This document shows positions 45,675-56,464 of a stretch of DNA of 64,000 bases, in pieces (within the stretch, counting starts at the first letter, position 1; each line of letters begins with the position of its first letter). This stretch comes from Marthasterias glacialis (taxonomy: Eukaryota > Echinodermata > Asteroidea > Forcipulatida > Asteriidae). The notes beneath the pieces are model-generated. The model was given only the letters and a program-made list of their open reading frames with translations, had not been told where the DNA came from and did not search any database. Position numbers and translations under genes: made by a program. The DNA lies in NCBI GenBank assembly GCA_911728455.2, contig OU452232.1:6413227-6477226 (forward strand), given 5' to 3'.

Positions 45675-45873
45675 CTTTTGAACAAAAACATAAAATGTGT
45701 ATCGATCGAACAGATGTAAACTTTGAAGTCTCCAAATTCACAGAAAAACAGAAAATGCAGTAACTCATATGTGGCGTTTTCATGCTCACCATTATTTGTA
45801 CGTGTAATTTGACTCCCAAAATGGTAAGCGTGGCTGACAGTAGCCTTGTGATACTTTAATGCAAGGGATTAAC

Positions 45874-46055
45874 AGACCTTTATCATGGTGCGGCCATCTT
45901 GATTTTCTCTCATTCAAATCAATGTAACCAAACCGAGGCTAGGGAAGGGGAAATAGTCTGGTTCTTTTTTGTGCATTGAATATTAGCATTCATTTACTGT
46001 TACTGGATACAAGGAACATGACCAAGATGGTGGCAGCATGAGAACGGTCTATATA
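45874..46055. mobile_element. MITE family 9
   Basis: Starts ACAGACCTTTATCATGGTGC and ends near GCATGAGAACGGTCTATAT. The interior shares AACCAAACCGAGGC and ACCAAGATGGTGGCAGCATG with the 59.65-kb element. Confidence 0.7.
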
Positions 46056-46074
46056 GACCAATCCGAGCAGCCTG

Positions 46075-46245
46075 TTCCATGGGGCGATTACACCACCTCA
46101 ACTATGGCCGCCGTATGCGCACGTCAACGCACAGGCACTGTGACTCCTCCACGCTGATTGGTACATATGCACCTGGCTGACGCGTGTGTCGTGTCACGCG
46201 TGCGTGCTGAGGCCATAGCTGCGGTGGTGTAAAACACCATAAACG
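46075..46245. mobile_element. MITE family 8
   Basis: TTACACCACCTCAACTATGGC and GCCATAGCTGCGGTGGTGTAA are near inverse. A diverged relative with CATGCCGATTGGTACATATG lies at about 60,600-60,790. Confidence 0.7.
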
Positions 46246-46292
46246 AGCGCTGCTCGGATTGGTGTGTAGAGAACAGACAGAAAACTACCCAC

Positions 46293-46507
46293 TTGTGGTT
46301 TTGAGCATGCCATCATTATCTCCTGCATATCCGCATGGACACACAGTCCGAGGGTGGGTGACTGTGAGGCCCCGTGCCCAAAGCTGGAGGTCACCCCGAC
46401 CGTGGCAGACAACACCAACGGCTTGAGAAGGTAGTAGGCTCCTTGGTCTGCGTGTATCGTGTACATGCTAAGGTTGGAGGCTTTAATGCTCCAGGGTAAT
46501 TTTTCAC
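46293..46507 (-). CDS. VPS13B: VPS13B-like exon w14
   Basis: Encodes GEKLPWSIKASNLSMYTIHA, then LLKPLVLSATVGVTSSF and LGLCVHADMQEIMMACSKPQ. The acceptor is TTGATTCAAG. The donor CACAA|GTGGGT was chosen because it keeps phase 0, and the residues then flow into VALCVKLLNQ of w15. A more distal GT (GTAGTT) is possible but would break phase. Confidence 0.82.
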
Positions 46508-46689
46508 CTTGAATCAAATATAAAAAAAACGGGCACTGTAAAAAACTCTAATCATCCCAGGGCAAAGAGATAAAAATGCACAATCCTGGATTCTAGCAAA
46601 TACAGGATGGACTTTTGTGCATATATGTGACCTACCATGCAGAAATGAGTCTGATGTCGCATATCTTGTTAAAATGTAAACAGCGATTG

Positions 46690-46740
46690 AAAAAAAAAAA
46701 AAAAAAAAAAAAAACTTTTTTTTTTAAATTTTTTTTTTGG
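46690..46740. repeat. A then T homopolymer tract
   Basis: About 24 A, a short spacer, then T runs interrupted by AAA. Confidence 0.9.
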
Positions 46741-47094
46741 TTTTCTTCTTAACATGTATAATTTGAGATGATTTGAAATAAATAACAATTTTAAATCCCC
46801 AAACTATTTTATTTACACTATTGTCAACTATTTTTGAGTCGGGTTGATAACCATTTTAACGTTAAAAAAGCCTTTTTTCTCTCTTAGGGCTTTTTGACAC
46901 TCGTGAAAGATCAATTATTTCCCCAAAATCATAAAAAATCAACACATTACACTTCGGCGCTCTGACATACACCAATTTGAAGTTTATTTCACGCTCTTTC
47001 AAGCCATGTGAATAACTAACGAAAACATTATTGCCACATCAGGCTCATTTCTGCAGCGCAGGTCACATGTTCATAAACATTTCAAATTTTATAA

Positions 47095-47325
47095 TAATAA
47101 TAATACCAGAGTTTTATATAGCACATACTTCTACCTACAGTAAGGTACTCAAGGCGCTTATTATTGTTTCTTTCTAGACAGGTTTTTGATGGGTTTTTTT
47201 TAATTATGAGAGGCATTTATGTAGCAACTTATAAGGGTTTACAAGGTGCTGTGGCGTATTCAGCAGCCACTGCCCAAAACACTAAGCATTTGTTTGTGCC
47301 TAACAGCTTTATAAAAATGGGCCCA
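47095..47325. mobile_element. SINE tail fragment, inverted, plus MITE end
   Basis: TTTTATATAGCACATACTTC and GGTTTACAAGGTGCTGTGGCG match the inverted SINE tail. CCTAACAGCTTTATAAAAATGGG at the right resembles a family 1 MITE end. Confidence 0.5.
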
Positions 47326-47365
47326 GGAACTTTTCATAATGAATACCTTGGCTGTTGGGGTTAAA

Positions 47366-47622
47366 CCAAAGATTATAGAGCGCCGTAGGCGCAAGATGGG
47401 GAACTGGGCCTTTATCTACTGCTGGAAAGTGAAATACGCATGGGCGCCATTTCGGCAAGTGAATGCCTGTGTTTCCCATTGATAGCAATTGTCCTTGTCT
47501 ACACTGGTCCACACGTATCAGTGTTGTATCAATAGAGTCACTTGCCGAAATGGCGTCCAGTGAGATTTCACATTTCAGCCAGAGTTCCCCATCTTGCGCC
47601 TACGGCGCTCTATAATCTTTGG
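47366..47622. mobile_element. MITE family 10, ~40-bp inverted ends
   Basis: CCAAAGATTATAGAGCGCCG and CGGCGCTCTATAATCTTTGG are exact inverses, and the match extends through TAGGCGCAAGATGGGGAACT. 257 bp, ending 19 bp from exon w13. Confidence 0.92.
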
Positions 47623-47641
47623 GGTAAAACTGACGACTTAC

Positions 47642-47867
47642 CAGGGTCGGGGGGCAGATCCTTTCGCTCCAGCGGTATCTCCTGCAAAGCAAGTACCCTC
47701 TGATGGCTGAGACTCTGAGCTTTGAGCGTTGGTAGACTCAACACAACCATCTCCCCACCGCTTCTACCCAGCATGCTCTGCCTGATGCATTGTGGGATAC
47801 TCGTTACATCGGGGGCAAAGTTTAGATGGTCAGTCGGGAGCGCCACAAAACAACTTTGAATGTCCAC
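47642..47867 (-). CDS. VPS13B: VPS13B-like exon w13
   Basis: Starts VDIQSCFVALPTDHLNFAPD, directly continuing the beta strand that ends w12. It includes SGGEMVVLSLPTLKAQSLSH and ends DLPPDPG. The acceptor TTTTTTTGAAG sits behind a long T-rich tract and the donor is CCTG|GTAAGT. A 257-bp MITE with near-perfect ~40-bp terminal inverted repeats ends only 19 bp beyond this exon. Confidence 0.88.
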
Positions 47868-48116
47868 CTTCAAAAAAATCACCCCAAAAAAGAACGGAAA
47901 ATTCAACAACTCTGAGGCAATATCAGTCCCTGGGCAGAAATCCAAAGACCTGTTAAAGCCTCAGCTCAATATTGGTACGAAGAAAAACATAAATGTTCAC
48001 AGATTTACATATACCTTACATGGTATAAAGATAATGATGGTAGAAAACTTTCCTTGAAATCTTTCTGCCTGAATGGTTATCGTTTTTAAATAAAAAATAA
48101 AATAAGATCCAAAACT

Positions 48117-48143
48117 AGTTTTCGTCTCAGTGAGACGAAAACT
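48117..48143. repeat. Perfect 13-bp hairpin
   Basis: AGTTTTCGTCTCA and TGAGACGAAAACT are exact inverses separated by one base, in the intron between w12 and w13. Confidence 0.9.
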
Positions 48144-48893
48144 CCGCCTATAGGAATGCGTACAAAAATGCTGAATGCACTTTTACCGTTTTCTCGCAAC
48201 TGAAACAACGAAATGAGCTGACATTTTCAAAGGTTGGTTTTGTTACAAATATCTTGAACTGTGCAAAGAATGGAAGCGTTTACAGTCAGTTTACCAATGT
48301 AGAGCTGGGGCTTTAAGCAGAAAATGTTGCTTGACATATTAAGCCAAAGTTGTTTTTAGTACATAAGCTGTGTCTGAACTGATGTCTTCGACAGTGGCTA
48401 CGGCAAGATTGCTGAAAAGGCCTAGTATTGAGCATTGCCGCTGCTACCAACGGCATCAGCTCTAGCAAAACGTAGCTTAATTCCGACGCAGCCTTACTCT
48501 ACTTTGCAAGTTGTCACAAAATCTTCATCAATCCCTTTTTGTCTGACAAACAAGAGTTACGGGAGATCGATAGGCTGCCACAAATGTTTTTCATGGGAGG
48601 TAAGATTGAGAATCCTGCCATGGCTGATTATCAGCTGTGGCTTACAACAAGGTTCGGCCGAGTCATGCTGGACAAAAACTACAATTTCTCAAAAGAGAAA
48701 AATAAATCCCGTAGCATTTTAAGACAATGTTTGTTGTCTTAACCTGGTTAAGTAATAGTTTTTATTTTTACAAAAGAAAAATTATTTGCTCCAGGCGTTC
48801 CAAAAATTCATCCTGCGTTTGGGCCCAGATTTTTTGTCTCCGAAATCCCGGAGTGCAGGGGTTAAAACCAGAACCAGAATCTATTTCACTCAC

Positions 48894-49117
48894 CTGCACT
48901 GTTAGGTGTTTCAAAACCACCCACAACTTCTCCAGTAAATTTCCCTCCTCGTTCTTGCTTTTGTTGTCCTCTGTCTTGGAATCCGAGCCATGTGGCTGGT
49001 ACCCAGCTGGCTCTCTGTCTTGTTGAGTGAGAGAGGAGGTTTGCCGTTGAAGAGGGAGTGACGCCTTCATCGTGTTGTCCTGTAAGTTCGTTTTCATTTT
49101 ATGAGCACTGCTTGATC
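48894..49117 (-). CDS. VPS13B: VPS13B-like exon w12 (linker)
   Basis: Mostly a hydrophilic linker rich in Ser, Gln, Lys and Glu, closing with a conserved beta segment LLEKLWVVLKHLTVQ. The acceptor is TCCTTGTAG and the donor GTGCAG|GTGAGT is strong. The linker is likely disordered. Phase 2 in, phase 0 out, agreeing with w11 and w13. Confidence 0.85.
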
Positions 49118-49394
49118 CTACAAGGAATTTGGGTAAAAAGACAAGCTTTTGGAATGAAAAGGTTTCAATTTCTTCATCATGGTTTCTTTTAAAGTTCATT
49201 TCCGTTTCAGAAGCACTGATTGAACCTGAAACTCAATCGAACGAACAGAAAAGCCGGAGGAGCATTCCGTGTCAGATCCCCAGATAGACCCCTTGCAAAT
49301 GCACAGCCACAACTGTGGCTTCACATTTTCTTGGTGTCCACGTCACGAGCAACAGTTTGAAAACCACTGATGTAACAGTCATCTCAACATCATT

Positions 49395-49535
49395 AACCAG
49401 TTGCCGCCGGGATTCTTTCATTTTTTCCCGTCCAGCCTGATGGGATTATTTTCTCTGAGTTACCGGAATCCTTTTTCTTTGAGAGTACCGCTGGCACAAA
49501 GAAACCTTGACTGGACTTTTGACCAGTTTAAACAG
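49395..49535 (-). repeat. Dispersed repeat family 7
   Basis: Contains AGTACCGCTGGCACAAAGAA and CCAGTTGCCGCCGGGATTCTT, as at 44.9 kb. Confidence 0.6.
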
Positions 49536-49869
49536 AAGTTGTGACTACCGTTAACCGTTTAAACGTTTGTAGAGATTCCAATCTAAATTGACAATCAAAA
49601 CGACAGTGCAGGGTACCAGCGGCTGTCGTTGCCGGCGCTCTGTGTGTATTTTGAGCCGACCTGTAAAGGAGGAGCAGATGTCAGAAAGCTATATCCAGTC
49701 TCCATAGCAACAAACCCGCAGTGCGGCAGCACATCCTCTGTGTGCTCAGAGCCTGATAATGTTTTTCGGTGTTCCAAGCAAAATCTGTATTTCAAATTCA
49801 AATGTTTAAACGTCCCCAACCTTACAAAAGAGTTATGACAACAATTTATGTTGACTTCTCCATTCTTAC

Positions 49870-50040
49870 CCTGCGATGAGTTGTGCTTGGTGACAGAGCT
49901 TTTACTTCTACGAGAACTGGCTTCCTCGATGACCTTTGACCTGACCTGACCTCTAGGCTGATACAGGAGCCATGTGTAAATGAGGGGGTCAACACACAAG
50001 GCTGTTCCTTGGATGTCAAGGAGGAACACACCACAGGATT
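49870..50040 (-). CDS. VPS13B: VPS13B-like exon w11
   Basis: Encodes ESCGVFLLDIQGTALCVDPL, then IYTWLLYQPRGQVRSKVIEE, ending in a basic and Ser-rich tail (SSRRSKSSVTKHNSSQG). VPS13B and relatives carry 'D-P-L-x-Y-x-W-L-x-Y-x-P' at this type of position, supporting homology. The acceptor is GTGGTCAG and the donor is TCGCAGG|GTAAGA. Confidence 0.88.
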
Positions 50041-50282
50041 CTGACCACGACAAAAAAAAAATGTAAATAAATAAATAATTTGATAAAGTTTGAGGCTCAA
50101 TTATTGTTTAAAAACCTGCCCTGCACTACAAAATTTATTTTCATTCCCTGCAGCAAACTCCTTTTGTTTTTACAGTATTTTTTAATTTGTTTATGCATTT
50201 CGCCCATCAAAAGGCCAATAGGTCATTCGGGTGTGGGTTACTTTTTGAAGGGATAGAAACCTGCCCCAATGCGCAGAAACAA

Positions 50283-50515
50283 GACATGGCGAGATATAAA
50301 CGCAAGTCTCTTCACAGCACAGCTAAGAACAGGGAGGGGTAAATGAATCCGTTGCGAGACAAACATAACTGCCTCTTCCCATATTTGAAGCAATTATAGT
50401 TAAGTGTCTTCCTCAAGAACACAAGTGTCATGACCGGGATTCGAACCCACATCCTGATGACTTAGCTCTAGAACTTGAGTCCGATGCACTACATCGCTCA
50501 GCCACGACACGCTAC
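50283..50515 (-). mobile_element. SINE, inverted
   Basis: CTCAGCCACGACACGC, the B box GACCGGGATTCGAACCCACA and CTCAAGAACACAAGTGTCAT are the inverse of the SINE head. Unit A/B inverted fragments share its ATAAACGCAAGTCTCTTC part. Confidence 0.8.
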
Positions 50516-50629
50516 ACATTGAGCAGTTGAGGGATATCGTAACACACCTCGGATAACATCGATGTATGGGTAAAAAAGCAAATAATATTCTTTATTCCTG
50601 ATGCAAATTTAACATCTATCAATTCATAC

Positions 50630-50806
50630 CTCCAACAGTTTTTTCAAAATCGGATATTCTGGGAATCTGCAAAGTGAATGTCAACAGGTCAACTGTGTCA
50701 ATTTGAGAGACACCCAACTGCTGTTTCATTAAGCTTTTATACTGGTGCAGGTTTGTCGTGTCCACTGGGCCATGAAACAGCGGTGTATCACTGGCCCTGC
50801 CTTGGT
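50630..50806 (-). CDS. VPS13B: VPS13B-like exon w10
   Basis: Encodes DQGRASDTPLFHGPVDTTNL, then HQYKSLMKQQLGVSQIDTVD and LLTFTLQIPRISDFEKTVGG. The acceptor is TATATTTCAG and the donor is TTGGAG|GTATGA. The first half is a polar linker; the second half returns to the alternating pattern. Phases agree with w9 and w11. Confidence 0.87.
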
Positions 50807-51038
50807 CTGAAATATAAGAATAAAAGAAGGAAAATAGTGAATAAGTAGTAAAATTATATCGAGAAAACATGTATACAATCAAACAAAAAATGGAATACAA
50901 TACAAAATTAATTTCTCTGTACAACACCAAAGTACTGATAATATTTCGAAAATGACTAACGGTGAGGCATTTTAATCAAATAATGTTAAAAGAAAAACAT
51001 TTCAGCAAAATAAGATTGGCATCAAACTCAGAACTTAC

Positions 51039-51173
51039 CTAGTGCCTGCATAATGAGCTGGGCTTGACTCAGGGTGCCTGAGATAGCCTGGACTGCATGA
51101 GTTTGGGACAGTCTGACCTCCAGGCTATGGATGGAGGCCTGCAGGACAGGCTGGCCTGATGGGAATGCTTTCA
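51039..51173 (-). CDS. VPS13B: VPS13B-like exon w9
   Basis: Forty-five codons (VKAFPSGQPVLQASIHSLEV, RLSQTHAVQAISGTLSQAQL, IMQALG). The acceptor is CCAATTGCAG and the donor CACTAG|GTAAGT is consensus. The pattern 'S-I-H-S-L-E-V-R-L-S' is a typical groove beta repeat. Phase 1 at both ends. Confidence 0.87.
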
Positions 51174-51203
51174 CTGCAATTGGAATTTATTAACAAATAA
51201 AAA

Positions 51204-52490
51204 ATGAAACTTGACATGGTGGAAACACAATCTAGGGAAGTTTATGGTAAACACCATGGAAATATCTCCCACGAGTAGGATTTGAAACTTTGCATGGTGG
51301 ATATACAATCTAGAAAGTTTTGTGGTATCACCATGGAAATATCTCCCATGAGTAGGATTTGAAACTTTTCATGGTGGAGATACAATCTAGAGAGGTTTGT
51401 GGTAACACCATGGAAATATCTCCTATGAGTAGGATTTGAAACTTTGAATGGTGGAGATACAATCTAGAGAGGTTTGTGGTAACACCATGGAAATATCTCT
51501 CATGAGTAGGATTTGAAACTTTGCATGGTGGAGATACAATCTAGAGAGGTTTGTGATAACACCATGGAAATATCTCCCATGAGTAGGATTTGAAACTTTG
51601 CATGGTGGAGATACAATCTAGAGAGGTTTGTGGTAACACCATGGAAATATCTCCCATGAGTAGGATTTGAAACTTTGCATGGTGGAGATACAATCTAGAG
51701 AAGTTTGTGGTAACAACATGGTAATATCTCCCATGAGTAGGATTTGAAACTTTGCATGGTGGAGATACAATCTAGAGAGGTTTGTTGTAACACCATGGAA
51801 ATATCTCTCATGAGTAGGATTTGAAACTTTGCATGGTGGAGATACAATCTAGAGAGGTTTGTGGTAGTATTATGGAAATATCTCCCATGAGTAGGATTTG
51901 AAACTTTGCTTGGTGTAGATACAATCTAGAGAGGTTTGTTGTAACACCATGGAAATATCTCCCACGAGTAGGATTTGAAACTTTGCATGGTGGAGATACA
52001 ATCTAGAAAGGTTTGTGGTAACAACATGGTAATATCTCCCATGAGTAGGATTTGAAACTTTGCAGGGTGGAGATACAATCTAGAAAGGTTTGTGGTAACA
52101 ACATGGTAATATCTCCCATGAGTAGGATTTGAAACTTTGCATGGTGGAGATACAATCTAGAGAGGTTTGTTGTAACACCATGGAAATATCTCTTATGAGT
52201 AGGATTTGAAACTTTGCATGGTGGAGATACAATCTAGAGAGGTTTGTTGTAACACCATGGAAATATCTCCCACGAGTAGGATTTGAAACTTTGCATGGTG
52301 GAGATACAATCTAGAGAAGTTTGTGGTAGCACCATGGAAATATCTCCCATGAGTAGGATTTGAAACTTTGCATGGTGGAGATACAATCTAGAGAGGTTGT
52401 GGTAACACCATGGAAATATCTCCCATGAGTAGGATTTGAAACTTTGCATGGTGGAAATACAATCTAGACAGGTTTGTGGTAACACCTCTA
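51204..52490. repeat. 77-bp minisatellite, ~16 units
   Basis: The unit contains TTTGAAACTTTGCATGGTGG, AGATACAATCTAGAGAGGTT and ATATCTCCCATGAGTAGGA, repeated every 77 bp through the intron between w8 and w9. Units differ by only a few bases. Confidence 0.95.
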
Positions 52491-52601
52491 TGATTTGTGG
52501 TGATTCTGAAAAGAACCAGTGGTGTAACAAACAACTCAACGTATCGATCAGTATGTTCTATGTTCCAATTGAACTTTGATCTTATGGGACAAGGTACCAA
52601 C

Positions 52602-52786
52602 CTGATGGTTTGAATACGTCGTCCATGAGGCTGGTGCCAGCTAGTCGAGATACCACCGTCTGAGGCTGCTTACTAGACCAGGTGTTGTAAATATGCATCA
52701 TGAGTAGACACTGGGCTTTGGTGGCATTCCATGATAAACCAGGCAGCTCCAGCATCATCTCAGAGTGAACAAGATTGCGTTCATTC
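52602..52786 (-). CDS. VPS13B: VPS13B-like exon w8
   Basis: The first base completes the Trp codon begun in w7. The peptide runs NERNLVHSEMMLELPGLSW, NATKAQCLLMMHIYNTW, then SRLAGTSLMDDVFKPSG. The acceptor is TTCATTCTCAG and the donor is CATCAG|GTTGGT. The following intron carries a large 77-bp minisatellite. Confidence 0.88.
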
Positions 52787-52984
52787 CTGAGAATGAACAA
52801 AATGAAACACTGTGCTACAATTTCCTTTTCACTGATGGTAATGTTTATTTATCACCCGATTTCACTAATACTTTGCTAGGCTTGAGGTGCCCAATAGGCA
52901 CATTAATAAACCACCAGTGACATATCACTGTATCATGTGATAAACCATCCACTCTTCTAAGTGTGCCGGTAGCATGCCACCATC

Positions 52985-53140
52985 AACCGGCCAAAAATGT
53001 CCTTGGGCAAGACACTTAACCATAATTGCTTCTCTTCACCCAGGAGTAAATGAGTCCCTGTGAGGGCAGAGTTGGTTCTTGTGATATCTTTGCAGCACAG
53101 GGAGTTGAGATGGTTTTAATGGCCCTGAATAAATCTGCTA
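52985..53140 (+). mobile_element. SINE body fragment
   Basis: TGTCCTTGGGCAAGACACTTA and ACCATAATTGCTTC are the conserved SINE body; head and tail are missing. Confidence 0.6.
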
Positions 53141-53215
53141 AGCATAATCCAGTGGAGGACCACTCACAAACAATGTAAATTATTTTCTACTTTGGGTGGT
53201 AACCATTCTTTTTCT

Positions 53216-53254
53216 ATAATAATAATAATGATAATAATAATAACAATAATAATA
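53216..53254. repeat. (AAT)n-rich microsatellite
   Basis: Imperfect AAT repeats with GAT and AAC interruptions. Confidence 0.85.
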
Positions 53255-53778
53255 TAGTTTGGGAGGCTAATCGTCCTAAGTGGCGTGGCTAAACATATTT
53301 GAGCTGCAGGCATGCGAGGGCGCCTATAGCAGCAAGCCACATCAACCAATGTATGACCACGGAGCACAGGCTGAGATCAAAAGCATTCGATTTTTTTCAG
53401 GGGGAGGAAAACCGGATGGCCTGGAGAAAAACCCTTGTGGCACTGGAGCGAACCAACGCACAACTCTACTCACATATGGCCCTAGCCAAGAATCAAAACA
53501 GGGCCACACTGATGATAGGCGGGCGCTTTACGTACACGCCAACCATACCACTTAATAAGCAAAGTTTATCTGACCCCCCGCGCCCAGTTTCATTGAAGCC
53601 GTTAAGCACAAATTTGCTATGCATAAAAAAAAATTTACTGGGAAAAACTGGGGGGATTAAGCAGTTTATGCAGAAACTGGCAAGGCACCAACACAAAAAT
53701 GATTTACACTACGTTGCATTTTGGCTGGTATCCTGTTCCAGCTAAGCCTGATTTTCTGTGCTAACAAGAGTTACTCAC

Positions 53779-53906
53779 CAGTAGACAGGGAGCACCAGCA
53801 CCTTATGATACACGGCTGCACTCCATGATGGCATGATAGGGAGGACTGGAGGTGAAAGGTCACTCCTGGGGTCAACATAGGTCAAACCAAACTGGCATCC
53901 GAATAT
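53779..53906 (-). CDS. VPS13B: VPS13B-like exon w7
   Basis: Encodes IFGCQFGLTYVDPRSDLSP and PIMPSWSAAVYHKVLVLPVY, plus two bases of a split Trp codon. The acceptor comes after a T-rich tract (TTTTACAG) and the donor CTACTG|GTGAGT is close to consensus. VPS13B has an equivalent F-G-x-Q...P-S-x-S-A-V-Y pattern. A small MITE relative lies just upstream in the intron. Confidence 0.88.
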
Positions 53907-53929
53907 CTGTAAAAAAAAAAATTCATTTA

Positions 53930-54112
53930 GCTTCTTAAACAGAAAATGTTGCTTAACTATTTTCTGCTTAGCAAAAATTAAGAAGGATACCAGTCACAGA
54001 TGGCACATATCACTTGGTATTTTCACTGGTAACCTCATTCTGGTAAGCATAATTTTGTACACAGCTACTTTTTGTGCTTAAACAGCTCAATGAAATTTGG
54101 CCCTGGGCACAA
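53930..54112. mobile_element. MITE family 1, diverged copy
   Basis: Contains AAGGATACCAGTCACAGATG and ends AGCTCAATGAAATTTGGCCC; the left end is eroded. Confidence 0.65.
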
Positions 54113-54146
54113 ATTACCCATGGGATCACTGGCCTTTCATGGACTA

Positions 54147-54265
54147 TCAGGGACACTAGGTGGCAGCAAACTCACCATGCAAATCCAATGTTCTCGGAAA
54201 TGTTCCCAGAATAATGTTAATAACGACATATTATCTGGTATGTTTGCTGCCATCTATCGCTCCAA
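54147..54265. mobile_element. MITE family 5
   Basis: Inverse ends CTAGGTGGCAGCAAACTC and TATGTTTGCTGCCATCTAT; about 119 bp, without the nested element seen at 40.3 kb. Confidence 0.75.
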
Positions 54266-54364
54266 AGTATCCTAACGGTTGGAGCACTTACGACGTTGCA
54301 GCGAAACAAAAACTGACCAAAGCTCAAACACATGTTTTTGGATAGGGTTTCCAAAACATGACAT

Positions 54365-54663
54365 GGGCCCAATTTCATAAAGCTTGTAAGCAGACTTTTT
54401 CTGCTTACGGAGCGGCCATCAGCAGAATTTCCATTTCATAAACACTGCTAACCATAAGCAAAGCAAACTGCACGCTAACTTTCATAGAGCTGCTTAAGCA
54501 GACAATATTGCTTAACAATTTGCTGCTTAGCGAAAATGAACAGGATACCAGTCAGAAATTGTACACATAACATGGTATTTTGGCTGGTAACCTTATTCTG
54601 GTAAGCATGATCATTTTTTGCTTAGACAATTTTTCTGCCTAAGCAGCTCTATGAAATTGGGCC
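54365..54663. mobile_element. MITE family 1, long copy
   Basis: 299 bp, bounded by GGGCCCAATTTCATAAAGC and GCTCTATGAAATTGGGCC. It contains an extra internal stretch relative to the 12.8-kb copy. Confidence 0.8.
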
Positions 54664-54854
54664 GAGATGAGTGACGCAACAATGCCAATCCATTGTGAAC
54701 GCTCCAAGCACTGTCAAATCTTCTCAATCGTTTAAGACATTCACTTTTGCTTACGCATGTTTTTCTGCTGTAGTAAGCACAAAAATGTGCGTACCTGTAA
54801 GCGTCCTTGTCAAAACTATTCCAGGATAAGTTGTGGTAAAGTGTCTCCACAAAG

Positions 54855-55462
54855 GGTACATCATTTCGGAGCTTTAACTGAAAAACAAAAGCTTCGCATC
54901 GAGCGCATTCAAAAACGTACCCTCAGAATTGTGTTTGGCGCATCATATGCAACTTAAGAACAGGCACTTTTTGATAGTAAGCTTCAATCTTTGGCTGACC
55001 GCCGACTTTAAGTTTGTAATTCATTTATGTACGATACTTTAAAAAAAAATCCACACAATTCCAACAATACTTGCCAGCACCCCCAACACACAAGAACTCT
55101 GAGACGGACAGCCAAAGTTCCTGAATTCCATTGTAAAACAGAAAGATTGAGAAAAAGTGCCTTGCCTTACCTTGTCCGCAATTTTAATTTAAATAATAGT
55201 TGATTTTTTAAACAGAGTTGAATCTACACCCATTTCTTATCTCCTTTTTTTTTCCTCTTTTAATTCCTGATAGTTTTTACCAGCCATGAACGTAATCTTT
55301 TTTTCTTTTTTTTCTCTTTTTTGATTGTTTTTGTTTCTCCTTTTTATACAGTTACGTAAATTTTAATCTTTTAATATTGTAAATTTACTTGCAATTCGGC
55401 TGATGCCGCGATTTGTAAATGTTTTAATAAACCAGTAATGAATGAATGAATGAATGAATCAT
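54855..55462 (+). pseudogene. LINE 3' end with (TGAA)n tail
   Basis: The plus strand encodes KLRIERIQKRTLRIVFGASY, then (after a stop) LFDSKLQSLADRR and, after further disruptions, VPEFHCKTERLRKSALPYL. This series is typical of the carboxyl end of CR1/Jockey-type reverse transcriptases. The 3' untranslated part ends in a small stem-loop (TCGGCTGATGCCGCG), AATAAA and (TGAA)n. Stops and frame breaks show that it is dead. Confidence 0.72.
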
Positions 55463-55967
55463 TGAGGATAAGTTGCAGATGCATTTTTTTTTTTTTCATA
55501 TTAGATGTTTGCCCAGTACGAAGCTCATTTCATCGGCAAGTTTGTTAACAGACTGCCCACAATAGGTCGTATTTTGGACAGCTAGATGGCGCAATACTAA
55601 ATCCATTTTGAAAGTACAAAAATATTTCAAAACATTAAAACTACAACTTTTCCACACAAATAGCTTACACTGATTACATTGTAAAGCGGTCAACAACAAA
55701 AAACCTCCAAAGCTGTATATTAACTGCTTTATTAAAAGTCTAATTGTATCTGGTTTACCACACTATGGTTTGTCCCCCAAATCTACCCCAAAAGGTCATC
55801 CTCTTACAGTAAAAAAAATAAGGCCAATTTTTGTGGACTACTTGAGGATATCTTGCGGGTTGGCAAATCAACTGTGGAGGAGTCTATCAGCAAGTTATCC
55901 TGGAATAGTTTGGAGAAGGTGCCTGAACAGCGTTGTGAAATTGGACCATGGTCATAAATACATTTGG

Positions 55968-56262
55968 AGTCCCGGTCGTGACACTTGTGTCCTTAAGCAA
56001 GACACTTAACCATTATGGCTGCGTCTTTCGTGTGTTGTGTAATGCACGTAAAAGAACCCAGTACATTTATCGCAAAGAGAAGGGGTCCGCCCCGGTGTTC
56101 TTGGTTTGATCGGCTGCAGATTGCGCCACAGCACCTTGTAAACCATTACAAACAGGCCTCATACTTCAAAACGTTACTATACATACCTTGCAGGAAAAAA
56201 TACTGAGCGCTTTGAGACGCCCATCGGATGTGTTAAAACGCTATATAAGAACTGCATATTAA
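55968..56262 (+). mobile_element. SINE, head truncated
   Basis: Starts within the B box (GAGTCCCGGTCGTGACACTT), continues through AATGCACGTAAAAGAACCCA and GGTTTGATCGGCTGCAGATT, and ends with CGCTATATAAGAACTGCATA. Confidence 0.8.
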
Positions 56263-56284
56263 ATACTTCCCCAAAATTGTTTAC

Positions 56285-56464
56285 CTTGTAGTATTTGTGA
56301 GTGTAGCAATGGTGCATAAGCTTGGAGCTACGGTCGGAAGGCAGGAGTTTACTGATGGGTTTGATGAGCTTCCGTGGGTACATGGGTTCTGTAATTTGGA
56401 TGTCTACACGGTCGATCTGTAGGCACAGAGTCGGTACGGGGCCAGCGTCAGGGATCGTTGTGTC
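56285..56464 (-). CDS. VPS13B: VPS13B-like exon w6
   Basis: Sixty codons, phase 0 at both ends: DTTIPDAGPVPTLCLQIDRV, then DIQITEPMYPRKLIKPISKL, ending THKYYK. The alternating hydrophobic pattern suits the long beta-taco groove of VPS13 proteins. The acceptor is CCTTAG and the donor is TACAAG|GTAAAC. Confidence 0.88.

Noticed and set aside
47610-47641. Read-through extension of exon w13 past its donor
   Set aside because: A good GT donor and matching phase with w14 end the exon at 47,642; the extension runs into a MITE.
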